In this document: positions 16,963-26,508 of the stretch, piece after piece | Numbering within the stretch: the first letter of the stretch is position 1 | Layout: each line of letters begins with the position of its first letter | NCBI RefSeq assembly: GCF_003751445.1 | Contig: NZ_RJUU01000002.1 | Location: 1,178,001 to 1,242,000 of the forward strand | From: Streptomyces sp. 840.1 | GTDB taxonomy: Bacteria > Actinomycetota > Actinomycetes > Streptomycetales > Streptomycetaceae | Length of the DNA: 64,000 nt | Reading direction: 5' to 3' | The notes under the pieces: generated by a model | Told to the model about the DNA's origin: nothing | What the model saw: the letters and a program-made list of their open reading frames with translations, nothing else | The model's database searches: none | Program-made: the position numbers and the translations under genes

Positions 16963-18003
16963 ATGAAAGCCGTCCAGTACCGCACCGTCGGCGCCGCACC
17001 GGAAGTCGTCACCGTGCCCGACCCGGAACCCGGCCCCGGGCAGGTGCTGCTGAAGGTCACCGCCGCAGGTGTCTGCCACTCGGACATCGCCGTGATGAGC
17101 TGGCCCGCTGACCAGTTCCCCTACGATCTCCCACTCACCCTCGGGCATGAGGGCGTGGGCACCGTGGCCGCACTCGGCGACGGCGTCGCCGGACTCACCG
17201 TGGGCGAGTCCGTGGCGGTCTACGGGCCCTGGGGCTGCGGTACGTGCGTCAAGTGCGCCGAGGGCAAGGAGAACTACTGCCTGCGCGCCAAGGAGCTCGG
17301 CATCAACCCGCCGGGGCTGGGCTCGCCCGGCGCCATGGCCGAGTACATGATCGTCGACGACCCGCGCCACCTGGTGCCGCTGGGGGACCTGGACCCGGTC
17401 CAGGCCGTGCCGCTCACCGACGCGGGCCTCACCCCGTACCACGCGATCAAGCGCTCCCTGCCGAAGCTGGTGCCCGGCGCGACCGCCGTCGTCATCGGCA
17501 CCGGCGGACTCGGCCACGTCGCCATCCAGCTGCTGCGCGCCATGACGGCCGTGCGGGTCATCGCCCTGGACGTCACGGAGGACAAGCTCGCCCTCGCCCG
17601 CACCGTCGGTGCGCACGAGACCGTCCTGTCCGACGAGCACGCCGCGGCGCGAATCCGCGAGCTGACGGGCGGCATCGGCGCACAGGTCGTCCTCGACTTC
17701 GTCGGGGCGCCGCCCACCGTGGCCACGGCGGGTGCCGCCGCCGCCGTCGACTCCGACGTCACGATCGTGGGCATCGGGGGCGGGGCGCTCCCGGTGGGCT
17801 TCGGCTCCCTGCCGTTCAACACCGCGGTGACCGCCCCGTACTGGGGATCGCGCTCGGAGCTGGCCGAGGTGCTCGATCTCGCCCGTGCCGGTTCCGTCGA
17901 GGTGCACGTCGAGACGTACTCGCTGGACGAGGCGCCGCTCGCGTACGAACGGCTGCACGACGGCAAGATCAGCGGCCGGGCCGTCATCCTCCCCAACGGC
18001 TGA
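16963..18003 (+). CDS. Zinc-dependent alcohol dehydrogenase (MDR family)
   Basis: 346 residues, ATG 16963 preceded by AAGGAGG. Catalytic zinc ligands appear in AAGVCHSDIAV and GHEGVGTVAALG; the structural zinc is held by the four cysteines of CGTCVKCAEGKENYC. The cofactor motif is VIGTGGLGHVAIQLL, followed by ALDVTEDKL, whose Asp indicates NAD. It resembles NAD-dependent secondary-alcohol or aryl-alcohol dehydrogenases of actinobacteria. Third gene of the TetR-SDR-ADH operon, 58 nt after the SDR, and closed by a strong hairpin. Confidence 0.9.
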   Translation: MKAVQYRTVGAAPEVVTVPDPEPGPGQVLLKVTAAGVCHSDIAVMSWPADQFPYDLPLTLGHEGVGTVAALGDGVAGLTVGESVAVYGPWGCGTCVKCAEGKENYCLRAKELGINPPGLGSPGAMAEYMIVDDPRHLVPLGDLDPVQAVPLTDAGLTPYHAIKRSLPKLVPGATAVVIGTGGLGHVAIQLLRAMTAVRVIALDVTEDKLALARTVGAHETVLSDEHAAARIRELTGGIGAQVVLDFVGAPPTVATAGAAAAVDSDVTIVGIGGGALPVGFGSLPFNTAVTAPYWGSRSELAEVLDLARAGSVEVHVETYSLDEAPLAYERLHDGKISGRAVILPNG

Positions 18004-18020
18004 CCCCGGGCCCCTGCCCA

Positions 18021-18065
18021 ACGCCCCTGCGGGCCGTCGCACCGAGCGGCGGCCCGCAGGGGCGT
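18021..18065 (+). terminator. Stem-loop terminator after the Zn-ADH gene
   Basis: 15-bp perfect stem (18021-18035 with 18051-18065), extendable inward by about five more pairs including one G-U. It begins 17 nt after the stop codon. Confidence 0.8.
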
Positions 18066-18112
18066 ACGCGCGAGCGCTTCACGCCGCGCCGCACGCGAGG
18101 GATACTGCCCGG

Positions 18113-18433
18113 ATGGAATTCGCCGCGATGATGACGCTGCCCGGACTGGTGATCGGGCTGACCGCCGTCGCCATCCTCGATCAGCTGATGCTGCGCGCGG
18201 GCCGGGCCGGTCTGCTGCCGTGGCGCAACAGCGCCCGGCAGGGCCAGGTGTCGGCGACCGGCTTCGAGCAGTTGCACGCGACCTTCTCGCCCGGAAAGCA
18301 GAGCGAACTCAAGGAGCGGCAGAGCGCCCTGCTCCTGCGCGACGACGAGGAGGACGGCGCCCCGCCGCACCGCTCCACCGTGGACCTCGACGGAGGCCTC
18401 GCCGTCATCCGCATGCCCGGCAACGAAGGCTGA
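18113..18433 (+). CDS. Small DUF6191-like protein with one membrane segment
   Basis: 106 residues. An N-terminal hydrophobic helix (LPGLVIGLTAVAILDQLML) is followed by a short cytosolic part with FEQLHATFSPGKQSELKERQ and an acidic DDEEDGA stretch. This arrangement is common in Streptomyces proteins labelled DUF6191; the label is from memory. No enzymatic motif is visible. The ATG is only 48 nt after the terminator, and GAGGGATACT lies just ahead, so the leader is very short. Function unknown. Confidence 0.65.
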   Translation: MEFAAMMTLPGLVIGLTAVAILDQLMLRAGRAGLLPWRNSARQGQVSATGFEQLHATFSPGKQSELKERQSALLLRDDEEDGAPPHRSTVDLDGGLAVIRMPGNEG

Positions 18434-18470
18434 GGACTGCCGCCCACCCGGCGCCCCTCGCATCGCGGCC

Positions 18471-19073
18471 TCATCGCACCGCCACCAGCGGACGCAGCCG
18501 GCTGTCACGCAGCCGCACCACCACCGGGGCGCAGCGCCCGGCCGCGACCGTCAGCGGCCAGGCGACCAGCGCGCCGATCAGCAGCCCCACCAGCACATCG
18601 TGCGGGTAGTGGGCGCCGATCCACACCCGGGATGCCGCCATCAGCAGCGCGGCCGGTACCGCGACCGCTCCGAGCCGCCGGTCGGTCAGCCAGATCGCCA
18701 TCGCGGCCGCCGCCGCGATGGCGGCGTGATTGCTGGGGAAGGACCAGTCGCCCAGCGCCGGGCAGGTCTCCACCGTCACGACATGCAGGCTTCTGCAGGG
18801 GCGTTGTTCGTGAAAGGCGGACTTCACCACGTCGTTGGCGAGATACGTGGCGACCACGACGAGCGGGGCGCAGAGCGCCCTGGCGGTACGCGTGGGATCC
18901 CCGGACCGGGAGCGCCACCAGGACGCGAGCATGAGCACCGCGAACAGGGCGAGACCGTAGTCCGACCACAGGCGGACGGCGGAGTCCAGGGCGGCGGGGG
19001 AGCGCTGGGCCAGCTCGGTGACCCAGGTGTACAGCCCACCGTCGATCGAGGTGGCCGCAGAGGCGAGCGGCAT
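18471..19073 (-). CDS. PAP2-family membrane phosphatase
   Basis: 200 residues with five to six hydrophobic helices. The three PAP2 signature motifs are present: KSAFHEQRP (C1), PSNH (C2, with Asn in place of Gly) and SRVWIGAHYPHDV (C3), containing the catalytic histidines and arginines on the outer face. Proteins of this size dephosphorylate lipid diphosphates such as undecaprenyl diphosphate. The start ATG shares one base with the stop of the upstream DedA gene (TGATG), so the two are coupled. This links lipid-phosphate hydrolysis to a DedA transporter. Confidence 0.88.
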   Translation of the reverse strand: MPLASAATSIDGGLYTWVTELAQRSPAALDSAVRLWSDYGLALFAVLMLASWWRSRSGDPTRTARALCAPLVVVATYLANDVVKSAFHEQRPCRSLHVVTVETCPALGDWSFPSNHAAIAAAAAMAIWLTDRRLGAVAVPAALLMAASRVWIGAHYPHDVLVGLLIGALVAWPLTVAAGRCAPVVVRLRDSRLRPLVAVR

Positions 19074-19741
19074 CAGTTGTTGTCTCCTTCGGCAGTGCTC
19101 CGCCTGCGGGAGCGGAGCAGTTCGGCGGCGAGCGGGATGAGAGAGACCACGACCACGAGAGCGACGATCGGCAGCAGGTAGCGGTCGACGTTCGGTACCG
19201 AGGACCCCAGTGCGTATCCGGCAAGGACCAGCCCGGCCGTCCAGACGACGCCCCCGACGACCTGCCACAGGGTGAACACCCTGGCCGGGACGTCGAGCGC
19301 CCCGGCCAGCGGATTGAGCACCGTGCGCACGACGGGGACGAAGCGGGCCAGCACGATCGCGCGGGCGTGCCCGTATCTGCCGAGCAGCTCCGCCGCGCGG
19401 TCGGCGCCCTCGTGCAGCCGTCCGGAGCGGTTGCGGGCGAGCAGCGCCCGGCCGCCCCGGCGGCCGAGCCAGTAGCCCGTCTGCGCACCGAGCAGCGCCC
19501 CGGCCACCGCGGCGATCAGCACCTGCGGCAGCGACAGCTCGACCGGGCCGTGGGTGCCGGAGACGCTCAGCAGGCCGGCCGTGAACAGCAGTGAATCGCC
19601 GGGCAGGAAGAAGCCGACGAGCAGCCCCGTCTCGGCGAAGAGCACGACGGCGACGCCGAGCGCGCCGAACGTGCCGAGCAGCGAACCGGCGTCCAGCAGG
19701 TTCACCGCTTGCGGCATGGCCGCCAGTGAGAGTACGGACAC
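19073..19741 (-). CDS. DedA-family membrane protein (SNARE-associated Golgi/VTT fold)
   Basis: 222 residues from GTG 19741, preferred over ATG 19717 because GGGAG lies upstream at normal spacing. DedA signatures are ETGLLVGFFLPGDSLLFTAGLL near residue 40 (quoted only as its FLPGDS core), the re-entrant loop, and FVPVVRTVLNPLAGAL with the conserved arginine. DedA proteins transport polyprenyl phosphates across the membrane; some recycle undecaprenyl phosphate. Here it is the first gene of a two-gene operon with a PAP2 phosphatase, and is divergent from a BlaI-type repressor. The pairing fits carrier-lipid recycling under repressor control. Confidence 0.88.
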   Translation of the reverse strand: MSVLSLAAMPQAVNLLDAGSLLGTFGALGVAVVLFAETGLLVGFFLPGDSLLFTAGLLSVSGTHGPVELSLPQVLIAAVAGALLGAQTGYWLGRRGGRALLARNRSGRLHEGADRAAELLGRYGHARAIVLARFVPVVRTVLNPLAGALDVPARVFTLWQVVGGVVWTAGLVLAGYALGSSVPNVDRYLLPIVALVVVVSLIPLAAELLRSRRRSTAEGDNN

Positions 19742-19796
19742 GGTGGAGGGTCTCCCATAATGGTGAGCGGGTGCCCCGGTGGAACACCCGGACTGA

Positions 19797-19829
19797 CTAC
19801 AGTGACGTAGACGGTCTACATCACTGTAG
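19797..19829. promoter_or_regulatory. 33-bp near-perfect inverted repeat, BlaI-type operator
   Basis: 16-bp arms (19797-19812 and 19814-19829) around one central base, with a single mismatch. The arms contain TACAGTGA and TAGAC, and the outer TACA...TGTA pattern is typical of BlaI/MecI/CopY operators. It sits between divergent dedA-PAP2 and blaI-M56 genes, 27 nt from the blaI start and 56 nt from the dedA start. A possible blaI promoter (CTGACT at 19793, CTACAT at 19816) overlaps it; CATTAT near 19758 on the other strand may be the dedA -10. Confidence 0.8.
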
Positions 19830-19855
19830 ACGCCCGAAGGGGGAGGAGAGTTCCC

Positions 19856-20341
19856 ATGCCACAGGTGAACGGCATATCCGGCGGAGAATCCGCCTCCCGG
19901 CCGCACGAAGGACCGGACGCGGGGAGGACGCCCCCCGCCGGGCAGCAGCCCGCCCCGCAGACACCTGCGGCCGGTGGGGCCCCGGTGGAGCGGCGCCCGT
20001 CCGGCGAACTGGAATCCGCGATCCTGGCGGCCCTCTGGGCGGCCGGCACCCCGCTCACCGCAGGCCAGGTGCAGGGCGCGATCGGGGCGGAACTCGCACG
20101 GACCACCGTCACCACCATCCTGTCCCGCCTGCACGAGAAGGGCACGGTCGCCCGCACCAGGTCGGGACGCGGATTCGCCTACACCCCCACCGAGGACGCG
20201 GCCGGGCTGACCGCCCGCCGGATGCACAGCGAACTGCGCAAGGACGAGGACCGAGGCACCGTGCTGGCACGGTTCGTCTCGCAGCTCAGCGACGAGGACG
20301 AGCGGCTGCTGCGCGAACTGCTCGACGGGGACGCCGGATGA
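19856..20341 (+). CDS. BlaI/MecI/CopY-family transcriptional repressor
   Basis: 161 residues. An unusual Pro/Gly-rich N-terminal extension of about 45 residues precedes the winged helix (LESAILAALWAAGTPLTAGQ, RTTVTTILSRLHEKG, RSGRGFAYTPT). The C-terminal helices form the dimerisation region that membrane proteases cut in this family. ATG 19856 follows a GGGGGAGGAGAG ribosome site. It overlaps the M56 peptidase gene as ATGA, the classic repressor-sensor arrangement. The operator upstream shows it also faces the DedA-PAP2 operon. Confidence 0.9.
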   Translation: MPQVNGISGGESASRPHEGPDAGRTPPAGQQPAPQTPAAGGAPVERRPSGELESAILAALWAAGTPLTAGQVQGAIGAELARTTVTTILSRLHEKGTVARTRSGRGFAYTPTEDAAGLTARRMHSELRKDEDRGTVLARFVSQLSDEDERLLRELLDGDAG

Positions 20342-21276
20342 TCTACGCCGTGTGGATCCCGCTGCTGGTGCCGTTCCTCGTCGTTCCGGCGGCCCGCCGG
20401 CTCGCGGACGCACTCTCGCCGCAGCGCGCGGTTCGGCTGCTCGCCGCCACGGGCGCGGGCCTTGCCGTCTTCACCCTGTCCGCGCTGGCGCTGCTGGTGG
20501 TGCCCGGTGCAGGACGGCTGTCCGCCGTCGCCGCCGCCGGCGAGTTCGTGCGCCCGCTCGCCGCCATCGAGCCGGCACTCGCCCTCCCGCTCTCGGCCGT
20601 CGCACTCGCGCTGCTCCTGGGCTGCGCCGCTGCCATGACCCGGGCCGCGCGCAGCCACTGGGCCCAGCTCCACCGGACCGCCCGCCCCGAGCACGGCGAC
20701 GACAGCGAACTCGCCGTGCTCCGGGACGCCCGGCCCGACGCCTACGCACTGCCCGGACGGCCCGGCAGCCCCGGCCGGATCGTCGTCACCACCGGCATGC
20801 TGCACGCTCTGGAACCCGCCGAACGCGACGCGCTCCTGGCCCACGAGCGCGCCCACCTCACCGGGCGCCACCACCTGTACCTCGTCGCCGCCGAGCTGTC
20901 CGCCCGCTGCCACCCGGCCCTGCGTGCCCTGCGCGCGCCCATGGGCTACGCGCTGGAGCGCTGCGCGGACGAGGCCGCCGCCCAGGCCGTCGGGGACCGC
21001 GGAGTCGCCGCCCGTGCGATCGGGCGCGCCGCCCTGGCCGCACGGACGGCCAAAGGGCCCGCCGCGGCCCGCCCCGCACCGGCGCTCGCCGCGGCGGCAG
21101 GGCCCGTCCCGCGCCGGGTCGCCGCGCTGCTGGGCCGGACCGCCGCCCGCCCGCGCATCGGCCGAGCCGCCGCCGCGACCCTGATCGCCTGCCTGGCCGT
21201 CTCGGGAGCGGCCGCCCTCGACGCGACGCACGACCTGCACAGCAGCATCGAGGTCGCCCAGGGCGAGACTCCGTAG
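20338..21276 (+). CDS. M56 (BlaR1-like) membrane metallopeptidase without sensor domain
   Basis: 312 residues. Three N-terminal membrane segments (about 3-18, 33-55, 68-97) precede a cytosolic gluzincin domain with the zinc motif HERAH near residue 168 and a downstream ERCADEAAAQAVG segment carrying the third ligand. One further membrane helix lies near the C-terminus (about 278-296). Unlike staphylococcal BlaR1 there is no extracellular penicillin-binding domain. The inducing signal must be sensed by the membrane part or by another protein. It overlaps the BlaI gene and probably cleaves that repressor. Confidence 0.87.
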   Translation: MIYAVWIPLLVPFLVVPAARRLADALSPQRAVRLLAATGAGLAVFTLSALALLVVPGAGRLSAVAAAGEFVRPLAAIEPALALPLSAVALALLLGCAAAMTRAARSHWAQLHRTARPEHGDDSELAVLRDARPDAYALPGRPGSPGRIVVTTGMLHALEPAERDALLAHERAHLTGRHHLYLVAAELSARCHPALRALRAPMGYALERCADEAAAQAVGDRGVAARAIGRAALAARTAKGPAAARPAPALAAAAGPVPRRVAALLGRTAARPRIGRAAAATLIACLAVSGAAALDATHDLHSSIEVAQGETP

Positions 21277-21329
21277 TACCGCCCGGGGACGGGACCCGCG
21301 ACAGGGCCTGAGCGGCGCCTGACCCTGCG

Positions 21330-21366
21330 AAAAGTGACCTGACAGCCCCCGCCCCACACCTACACG
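21330..21366 (+). promoter_or_regulatory. WblC/WhiB7-like promoter ahead of a leader peptide
   Basis: AAAA (21330-21333), then CTGACA (21339-21344) as -35, a 16-nt spacer and TACACG (21361-21366) as -10. An A/T-rich patch just upstream of the -35 is characteristic of promoters activated by WblC/WhiB7, the macrolide/lincosamide-type resistance activator. Transcription would begin about 7 nt after the -10, at or next to the ATG at 21374, giving a leaderless upstream ORF. Inferred from pattern only. Confidence 0.5.
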
Positions 21367-21373
21367 CACACCC

Positions 21374-21400
21374 ATGGGCTCGTACTACTTCTTCCGCTGA
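21374..21400 (+). CDS. Eight-codon leader peptide MGSYYFFR
   Basis: ATG-GGC-TCG-TAC-TAC-TTC-TTC-CGC-TGA. It has no ribosome-binding site but sits at the predicted transcription start, so it could be translated as a leaderless ORF. Runs of aromatic residues followed by Arg-stop resemble attenuator peptides whose translation stalls under ribosome-targeting antibiotics. It ends 134 nt before an ABC-F resistance-type gene, the usual arrangement for ribosome-mediated attenuation of ARE ABC-F genes. The downstream gene is decayed, so the regulatory leader has outlived its target. Too short for statistical support. Confidence 0.5.
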   Translation: MGSYYFFR

Positions 21401-21444
21401 TCCCGGGCAGGGACGCCACCGCGCGACGCCGAGCGTGTCGCCCC

Positions 21445-21501
21445 GCACGGCATCCCCTCCGCCCGTTCGGCATCCCCGCCCGCCGTGCCCGTTTCACGGG
21501 C
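21445..21501 (+). promoter_or_regulatory. Mutually exclusive stem-loops between leader peptide and ABC-F remnant
   Basis: GCACGGC (21445-21451) can pair with GCCGTGC (21482-21488). The 5-bp hairpin GCCCG-TTTCA-CGGGC (21487-21501) uses two of the same bases, so both cannot form fully at once. This would suit an attenuator switch, but stems are short and GC-rich sequence forms such pairs easily. Confidence 0.3.
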
Positions 21502-21534
21502 CGCCGAGGCATGTCATCCGAGGGAAAGCGACCC

Positions 21535-23204
<1,670 letters not shown>

Positions 23205-23258
23205 CCCGTGGCGGCCGGACGACGGCGCACCCGGTCCCGATCACCGAGGCCCGAAGGC

Positions 23259-23765
23259 TCAGGACACGTCGGGCACGGACGGCCCCCGCTCCTTTGCCAG
23301 CGCATCGCGCAGCCGGTCCAGGAAGACCCGCTGCCCCTTGACGAGGCGCTCGGTGGCGACCTCCGCGGTGCACCAGGCGAACCGGTCGATCTCCGGGAAC
23401 TCCCGCCGCACACCGGAGCCCCTCGGCCACTCCATCGTGAACGTTCCCGGCACGGCCGCCGCCGGATCGGGGTCGGCCTCCAGCGCCCACACCGTCACGG
23501 TCTTGCCGCCCGCCTGGCGGGATTCGCCCAGCGCCAGCCACGCACCGTCCGGGGCCGGGTGGCCGAACTCCTCCCCGAACTCCCGCCGCGCGGCGGCCGC
23601 CGCCTCCTCGCCGGGGCCGTACTCACCCTTCGGCACCGACCACGCCGCGCTCTCCCGGCCCGCCCAGAACGGCCCGCCCATATGGCCGATGAGGACTTCC
23701 AGACCGGATTCACCGGTGGTACGGAACAGGAGGAGCCCGGCGCTGCGCCGCTCGTTGGGTGACAT
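23259..23765 (-). CDS. Nudix hydrolase
   Basis: 168 residues from ATG 23765. The Nudix box is seen as GEYGPGEEAAAAARREFGEE plus FG at about residues 43-64 with the REFGEE metal ligands. The N-terminal RRSAGLLLFRTTG and GGPFWAGRESAAWSVPKGE fit diadenosine-polyphosphate or small-nucleotide hydrolases of the MutT/Ap4A type. The role is likely house-cleaning of a nucleotide or dinucleotide. It is transcribed away from the DhaM gene side with a 55-nt gap and is probably independent of the kinase operon. Confidence 0.87.
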   Translation of the reverse strand: MSPNERRSAGLLLFRTTGESGLEVLIGHMGGPFWAGRESAAWSVPKGEYGPGEEAAAAARREFGEEFGHPAPDGAWLALGESRQAGGKTVTVWALEADPDPAAAVPGTFTMEWPRGSGVRREFPEIDRFAWCTAEVATERLVKGQRVFLDRLRDALAKERGPSVPDVS

Positions 23766-23820
23766 GCGGTCAAGTGTGAGCGGGCGGCGCGGGGGCGGGC
23801 CGGCGACACGACGGCCCGGC

Positions 23821-24231
23821 CTACACCTTGCGGTAGTTGTACGCCTCCGACGCGGCGGCCGCCACGGCGTCCAGATCGCCGCCCGAGGACGCGGTGACCA
23901 CGGCGGCCACCGCGCCCTCCACCAGCGGCGCATCCACCAGCCTTGCGCCGTCCGGGAGTTCGTCGCCCTCGGCCAGCATCGCCTTGACCGTGAGCACCGC
24001 GCTGCCCAGGTCGACCAGGACGGCGACACCCGCGCCTGAGTCCACCGATCTGGCCGCCTGCGCGATGAGCTCCGGGCTCGTCCCGAGGCCGCCCGCAGGC
24101 GTCCCGCCGGCGGCGGCCACCGGCGCGGTCGCGCCACCGGCCGCGAGCCCCCTGGCCAGCGCGGCCACCGCCTCGGCCACCGGTCCGCTGTGCGAGACGA
24201 GCACGATCCCGACCTGCTTGTCCGCGCTCAT
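23821..24231 (-). CDS. dhaM: DhaM, PTS-type phosphocarrier subunit of dihydroxyacetone kinase
   Basis: 136 residues, an EIIA-mannose-like domain only. The N-terminal strand VGIVLVSHSGPVAEA carries the phosphorylated histidine; VLVDLGSAVLTVKAML is the conserved core. It lacks the HPr and EI domains fused to enterobacterial DhaM. It would pass phosphate from the PTS to the ADP bound in DhaL. Overlaps dhaL as ATGA and is the last gene of dhaK-dhaL-dhaM. Confidence 0.9.
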   Translation of the reverse strand: MSADKQVGIVLVSHSGPVAEAVAALARGLAAGGATAPVAAAGGTPAGGLGTSPELIAQAARSVDSGAGVAVLVDLGSAVLTVKAMLAEGDELPDGARLVDAPLVEGAVAAVVTASSGGDLDAVAAAASEAYNYRKV

Positions 24232-24842
24232 GCGGCGCCCCCGTCCGCACCGTCGGCCTCGGCCAGCGCGGCGATCAGCAGCGCGGCGGACGTGGCCCCC
24301 GGATCCTGATGGCCGATGCTCCGCTCGCCCAGATAGCTCGCCCGGCCCTTGCGCGCCTGCAGGGGCACCGTGGCCAGCGCGCCCGTGCGTGCCGCGTCCA
24401 GTGCCGCTTCGAACGACGTCCCGAGCGCCTCGGCCGCCGGCAGCAGGGCGTCGAGCATCGTCTTGTCCCCGGCCGCGGCCCCGCCCAGCTTGGCGACCGC
24501 GGCCACGCCCGCCGAGAGCGCCCGCGCCAGCTCGTCGCGCGTCACGGCGGAGGCCTCACCGAGCTCCTTGCCCGTACGCCGCAGCAGCGTCCCGTACAGC
24601 GGGCCGGACGCGCCTCCGACGGTCGAGATCAACTGCCGCCCGGCGAGCATCAGTACGGCCCCCGGCGTCTGCGGCGGATCCTTCTCCAGGGCCGCCGTCA
24701 CCGCGGCGAAACCGCGCTGGAGGTTGCTGCCGTGGTCGGCGTCCCCGATCGCCGAGTCGAGGTCGGTCAGATACGCGGCCTCGCGGTCCACGGCGGCGGC
24801 GGTCGCGGTCATCCAGCGGCGGAAGAAGTCGGTGTCGAGCAC
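24228..24842 (-). CDS. dhaL: DhaL, ADP-binding subunit of dihydroxyacetone kinase
   Basis: 204 residues from GTG 24842. LDSAIGDADHGSNLQRGF near residue 30 provides the aspartates that bind magnesium-ADP; GGASGPLYGTLLRR and GDKTMLDAL are further nucleotide-site motifs. DhaL holds a tightly bound nucleotide that DhaM rephosphorylates and DhaK uses to phosphorylate dihydroxyacetone. An in-frame extension upstream of the GTG runs into the intergenic region and was rejected. It lies 59 nt after dhaK. Confidence 0.9.
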   Translation of the reverse strand: MLDTDFFRRWMTATAAAVDREAAYLTDLDSAIGDADHGSNLQRGFAAVTAALEKDPPQTPGAVLMLAGRQLISTVGGASGPLYGTLLRRTGKELGEASAVTRDELARALSAGVAAVAKLGGAAAGDKTMLDALLPAAEALGTSFEAALDAARTGALATVPLQARKGRASYLGERSIGHQDPGATSAALLIAALAEADGADGGAA

Positions 24843-24901
24843 ATGATCTCCTTGGGTCCATCGAGTGGGGCGGCGTGCGCCGCACGGCGCAGCGGGAGGG
24901 T

Positions 24902-25888
24902 TCAACGGCCCCAGCGCAGTGCGGGAGTCTCCACCGGCGCGTCCCAGAGCCGCACCAACTCCTCGTCCACCTCGCAGAGCGTCACCGAACAGCCCGCCAT
25001 GTCCAGCGAGGTCACGTAGTTCCCCACGAGCGTACGAGCCACGACCACGCCCCGTTCGGACAGCACCCGCTGGACCTCGGCATTGAACCCGTACAGCTCC
25101 AGCAGCGGTGTCGCCCCCATCCCGTTGACCAGCGCGATCACCGGCCCGTTCGGCCGCAGATCCTCCAGCACCGCGTCCACCGCGAAGTCCGCGATCTCCC
25201 GGGACGTCATCATCGGACGCCGCTCGCGCCCGGGTTCACCGTGGATGCCCACCCCGAGTTCGAGTTCGCCCTCGGGCAGGTCGAAGGTGGGCGAGCCCTT
25301 GGCGGGTGTGGTCACCGAGGTCAGAGCCACCCCGAAACTGCGCGACGACTCGTTCACCTGGCGCGCGAGCGCCGCCACCCGGTCCAGCGGGGCGCCCTCC
25401 TCGGCCGCCGCGCCGGCGATCTTCTCGACGAACAGGGTCGCCCCCGTGCCCCGTCGCCCCGCCGTGAAGAGACTGTCGGTGACCGCGACGTCGTCGTTGA
25501 CGAGGACCTGGGCGACCCGCACACCCTCCTCGTCGGCGAGCTCGGCGGCCATCTCGAAGTTGAGGACGTCACCGGTGTAGTTCTTGACGACGAAGAGCAC
25601 GCCCGCACCGCTGTCGACGGCGAGGGCCGCCCGCAGCATCTGGTCCGGGACCGGGGATGTGAACACCTCGCCGGCGCAGGCGGCCGACAGCATCCCGGGG
25701 CCGACGAACCCGGCGTGCAACGGCTCGTGCCCGGACCCGCCGCCGGAGACGAGGGCGGCCTTTCCGGCCACGGGCGCGTCGCGCCGTACGACGACACGGT
25801 TCTCGACGTCCACGGTCAGATCCGGATGGGCGGCCGCTATTCCGCGCAGTGCGTCCGCTACCACGGTTTCGGGGACGTTGATCAGCAT
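24902..25888 (-). CDS. dhaK: DhaK, dihydroxyacetone-binding subunit
   Basis: 328 residues from ATG 25888, preceded by GGGAGGT. SGGGSGHEPLH near residue 50 binds substrate and His216 in GVGIHGEPG is the residue that forms the hemiaminal with dihydroxyacetone (equivalent to E. coli His218). NYTGDVLNF and DDVAVTDSL are conserved. It is the first gene of the kinase operon, feeding triose into glycolysis at the expense of PEP through the PTS. No DhaR- or DhaS-type regulator is nearby. Confidence 0.92.
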   Translation of the reverse strand: MLINVPETVVADALRGIAAAHPDLTVDVENRVVVRRDAPVAGKAALVSGGGSGHEPLHAGFVGPGMLSAACAGEVFTSPVPDQMLRAALAVDSGAGVLFVVKNYTGDVLNFEMAAELADEEGVRVAQVLVNDDVAVTDSLFTAGRRGTGATLFVEKIAGAAAEEGAPLDRVAALARQVNESSRSFGVALTSVTTPAKGSPTFDLPEGELELGVGIHGEPGRERRPMMTSREIADFAVDAVLEDLRPNGPVIALVNGMGATPLLELYGFNAEVQRVLSERGVVVARTLVGNYVTSLDMAGCSVTLCEVDEELVRLWDAPVETPALRWGR

Positions 25889-26112
25889 TTTCAACGGTGA
25901 CCTCCCAGTAGAGCCAGGTGGCGCCCCGAGCGGGTTCTCGCAGCTCAGGGGCCGCTTGCTGAGTCGTTGATCCCGGTGGTGCACGGTCCTGGACGGCCGG
26001 GCGCGGCGGGACGGGTGGCGACTCGCTGCCGAGTCTACTGACGGCCTGTCCCCGCCGGGGTGCTCCTGCGACCACCCCGGTCACGAGGTGCGGGGCCGGC
26101 GCCCGCGCCGGG

Positions 26113-26508
26113 TCAGGTGCGGTCGATGTGCACGCTGGTCGACTTCACCCGCGCGGTGGCCTGCATGCCCACCTCGAGCCCGAGCTCCTCGACCGCCTCA
26201 CGGGTCAGCAGTGAGACGAGCCGGTGCGGACCGGCCTGGATCTCCACCTGCGCCGCCACGTCGCCGAGCTTGACGGCGGTGACGATGCCGGGAAACGCGT
26301 TGCGGGCCGAGGTGTAGGACGCGTCGTCCTCGCCCGCGCCGCCCTGGGCGACCTCGACGGAGAACGCGGCCAGGTCCCGGCCGTCGATGAGGCGGCGCCC
26401 GCCCTCCTCGCGGTGGGTCGCCACGCGGCCGGCGTCCGCCCAGCGCCGCGCGGTGTCCGGGCTGACGCCCAGCAGGCGGGCGGCCTGCCCGATCGTGTAG
26501 GACTGCAT
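26113..26508 (-). CDS. HTH plus TOBE-domain regulator, molybdate-responsive type
   Basis: 131 residues. A MerR-like helix-turn-helix (YTIGQAARLLGVSPDTARRW, residues 4-23) is followed by a single TOBE/Mop domain (SARNAFPGIVTAVKLGD onward, about 68-131) that in related proteins binds molybdate or tungstate. This resembles short ModE-like regulators of actinobacteria. It is divergent from the MFS exporter gene, 229 nt apart. The window also contains a molybdenum hydroxylase (54-58 kb), but no molybdate transporter lies adjacent here. Target and ligand are inferred only from domains. Confidence 0.8.
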   Translation of the reverse strand: MQSYTIGQAARLLGVSPDTARRWADAGRVATHREEGGRRLIDGRDLAAFSVEVAQGGAGEDDASYTSARNAFPGIVTAVKLGDVAAQVEIQAGPHRLVSLLTREAVEELGLEVGMQATARVKSTSVHIDRT

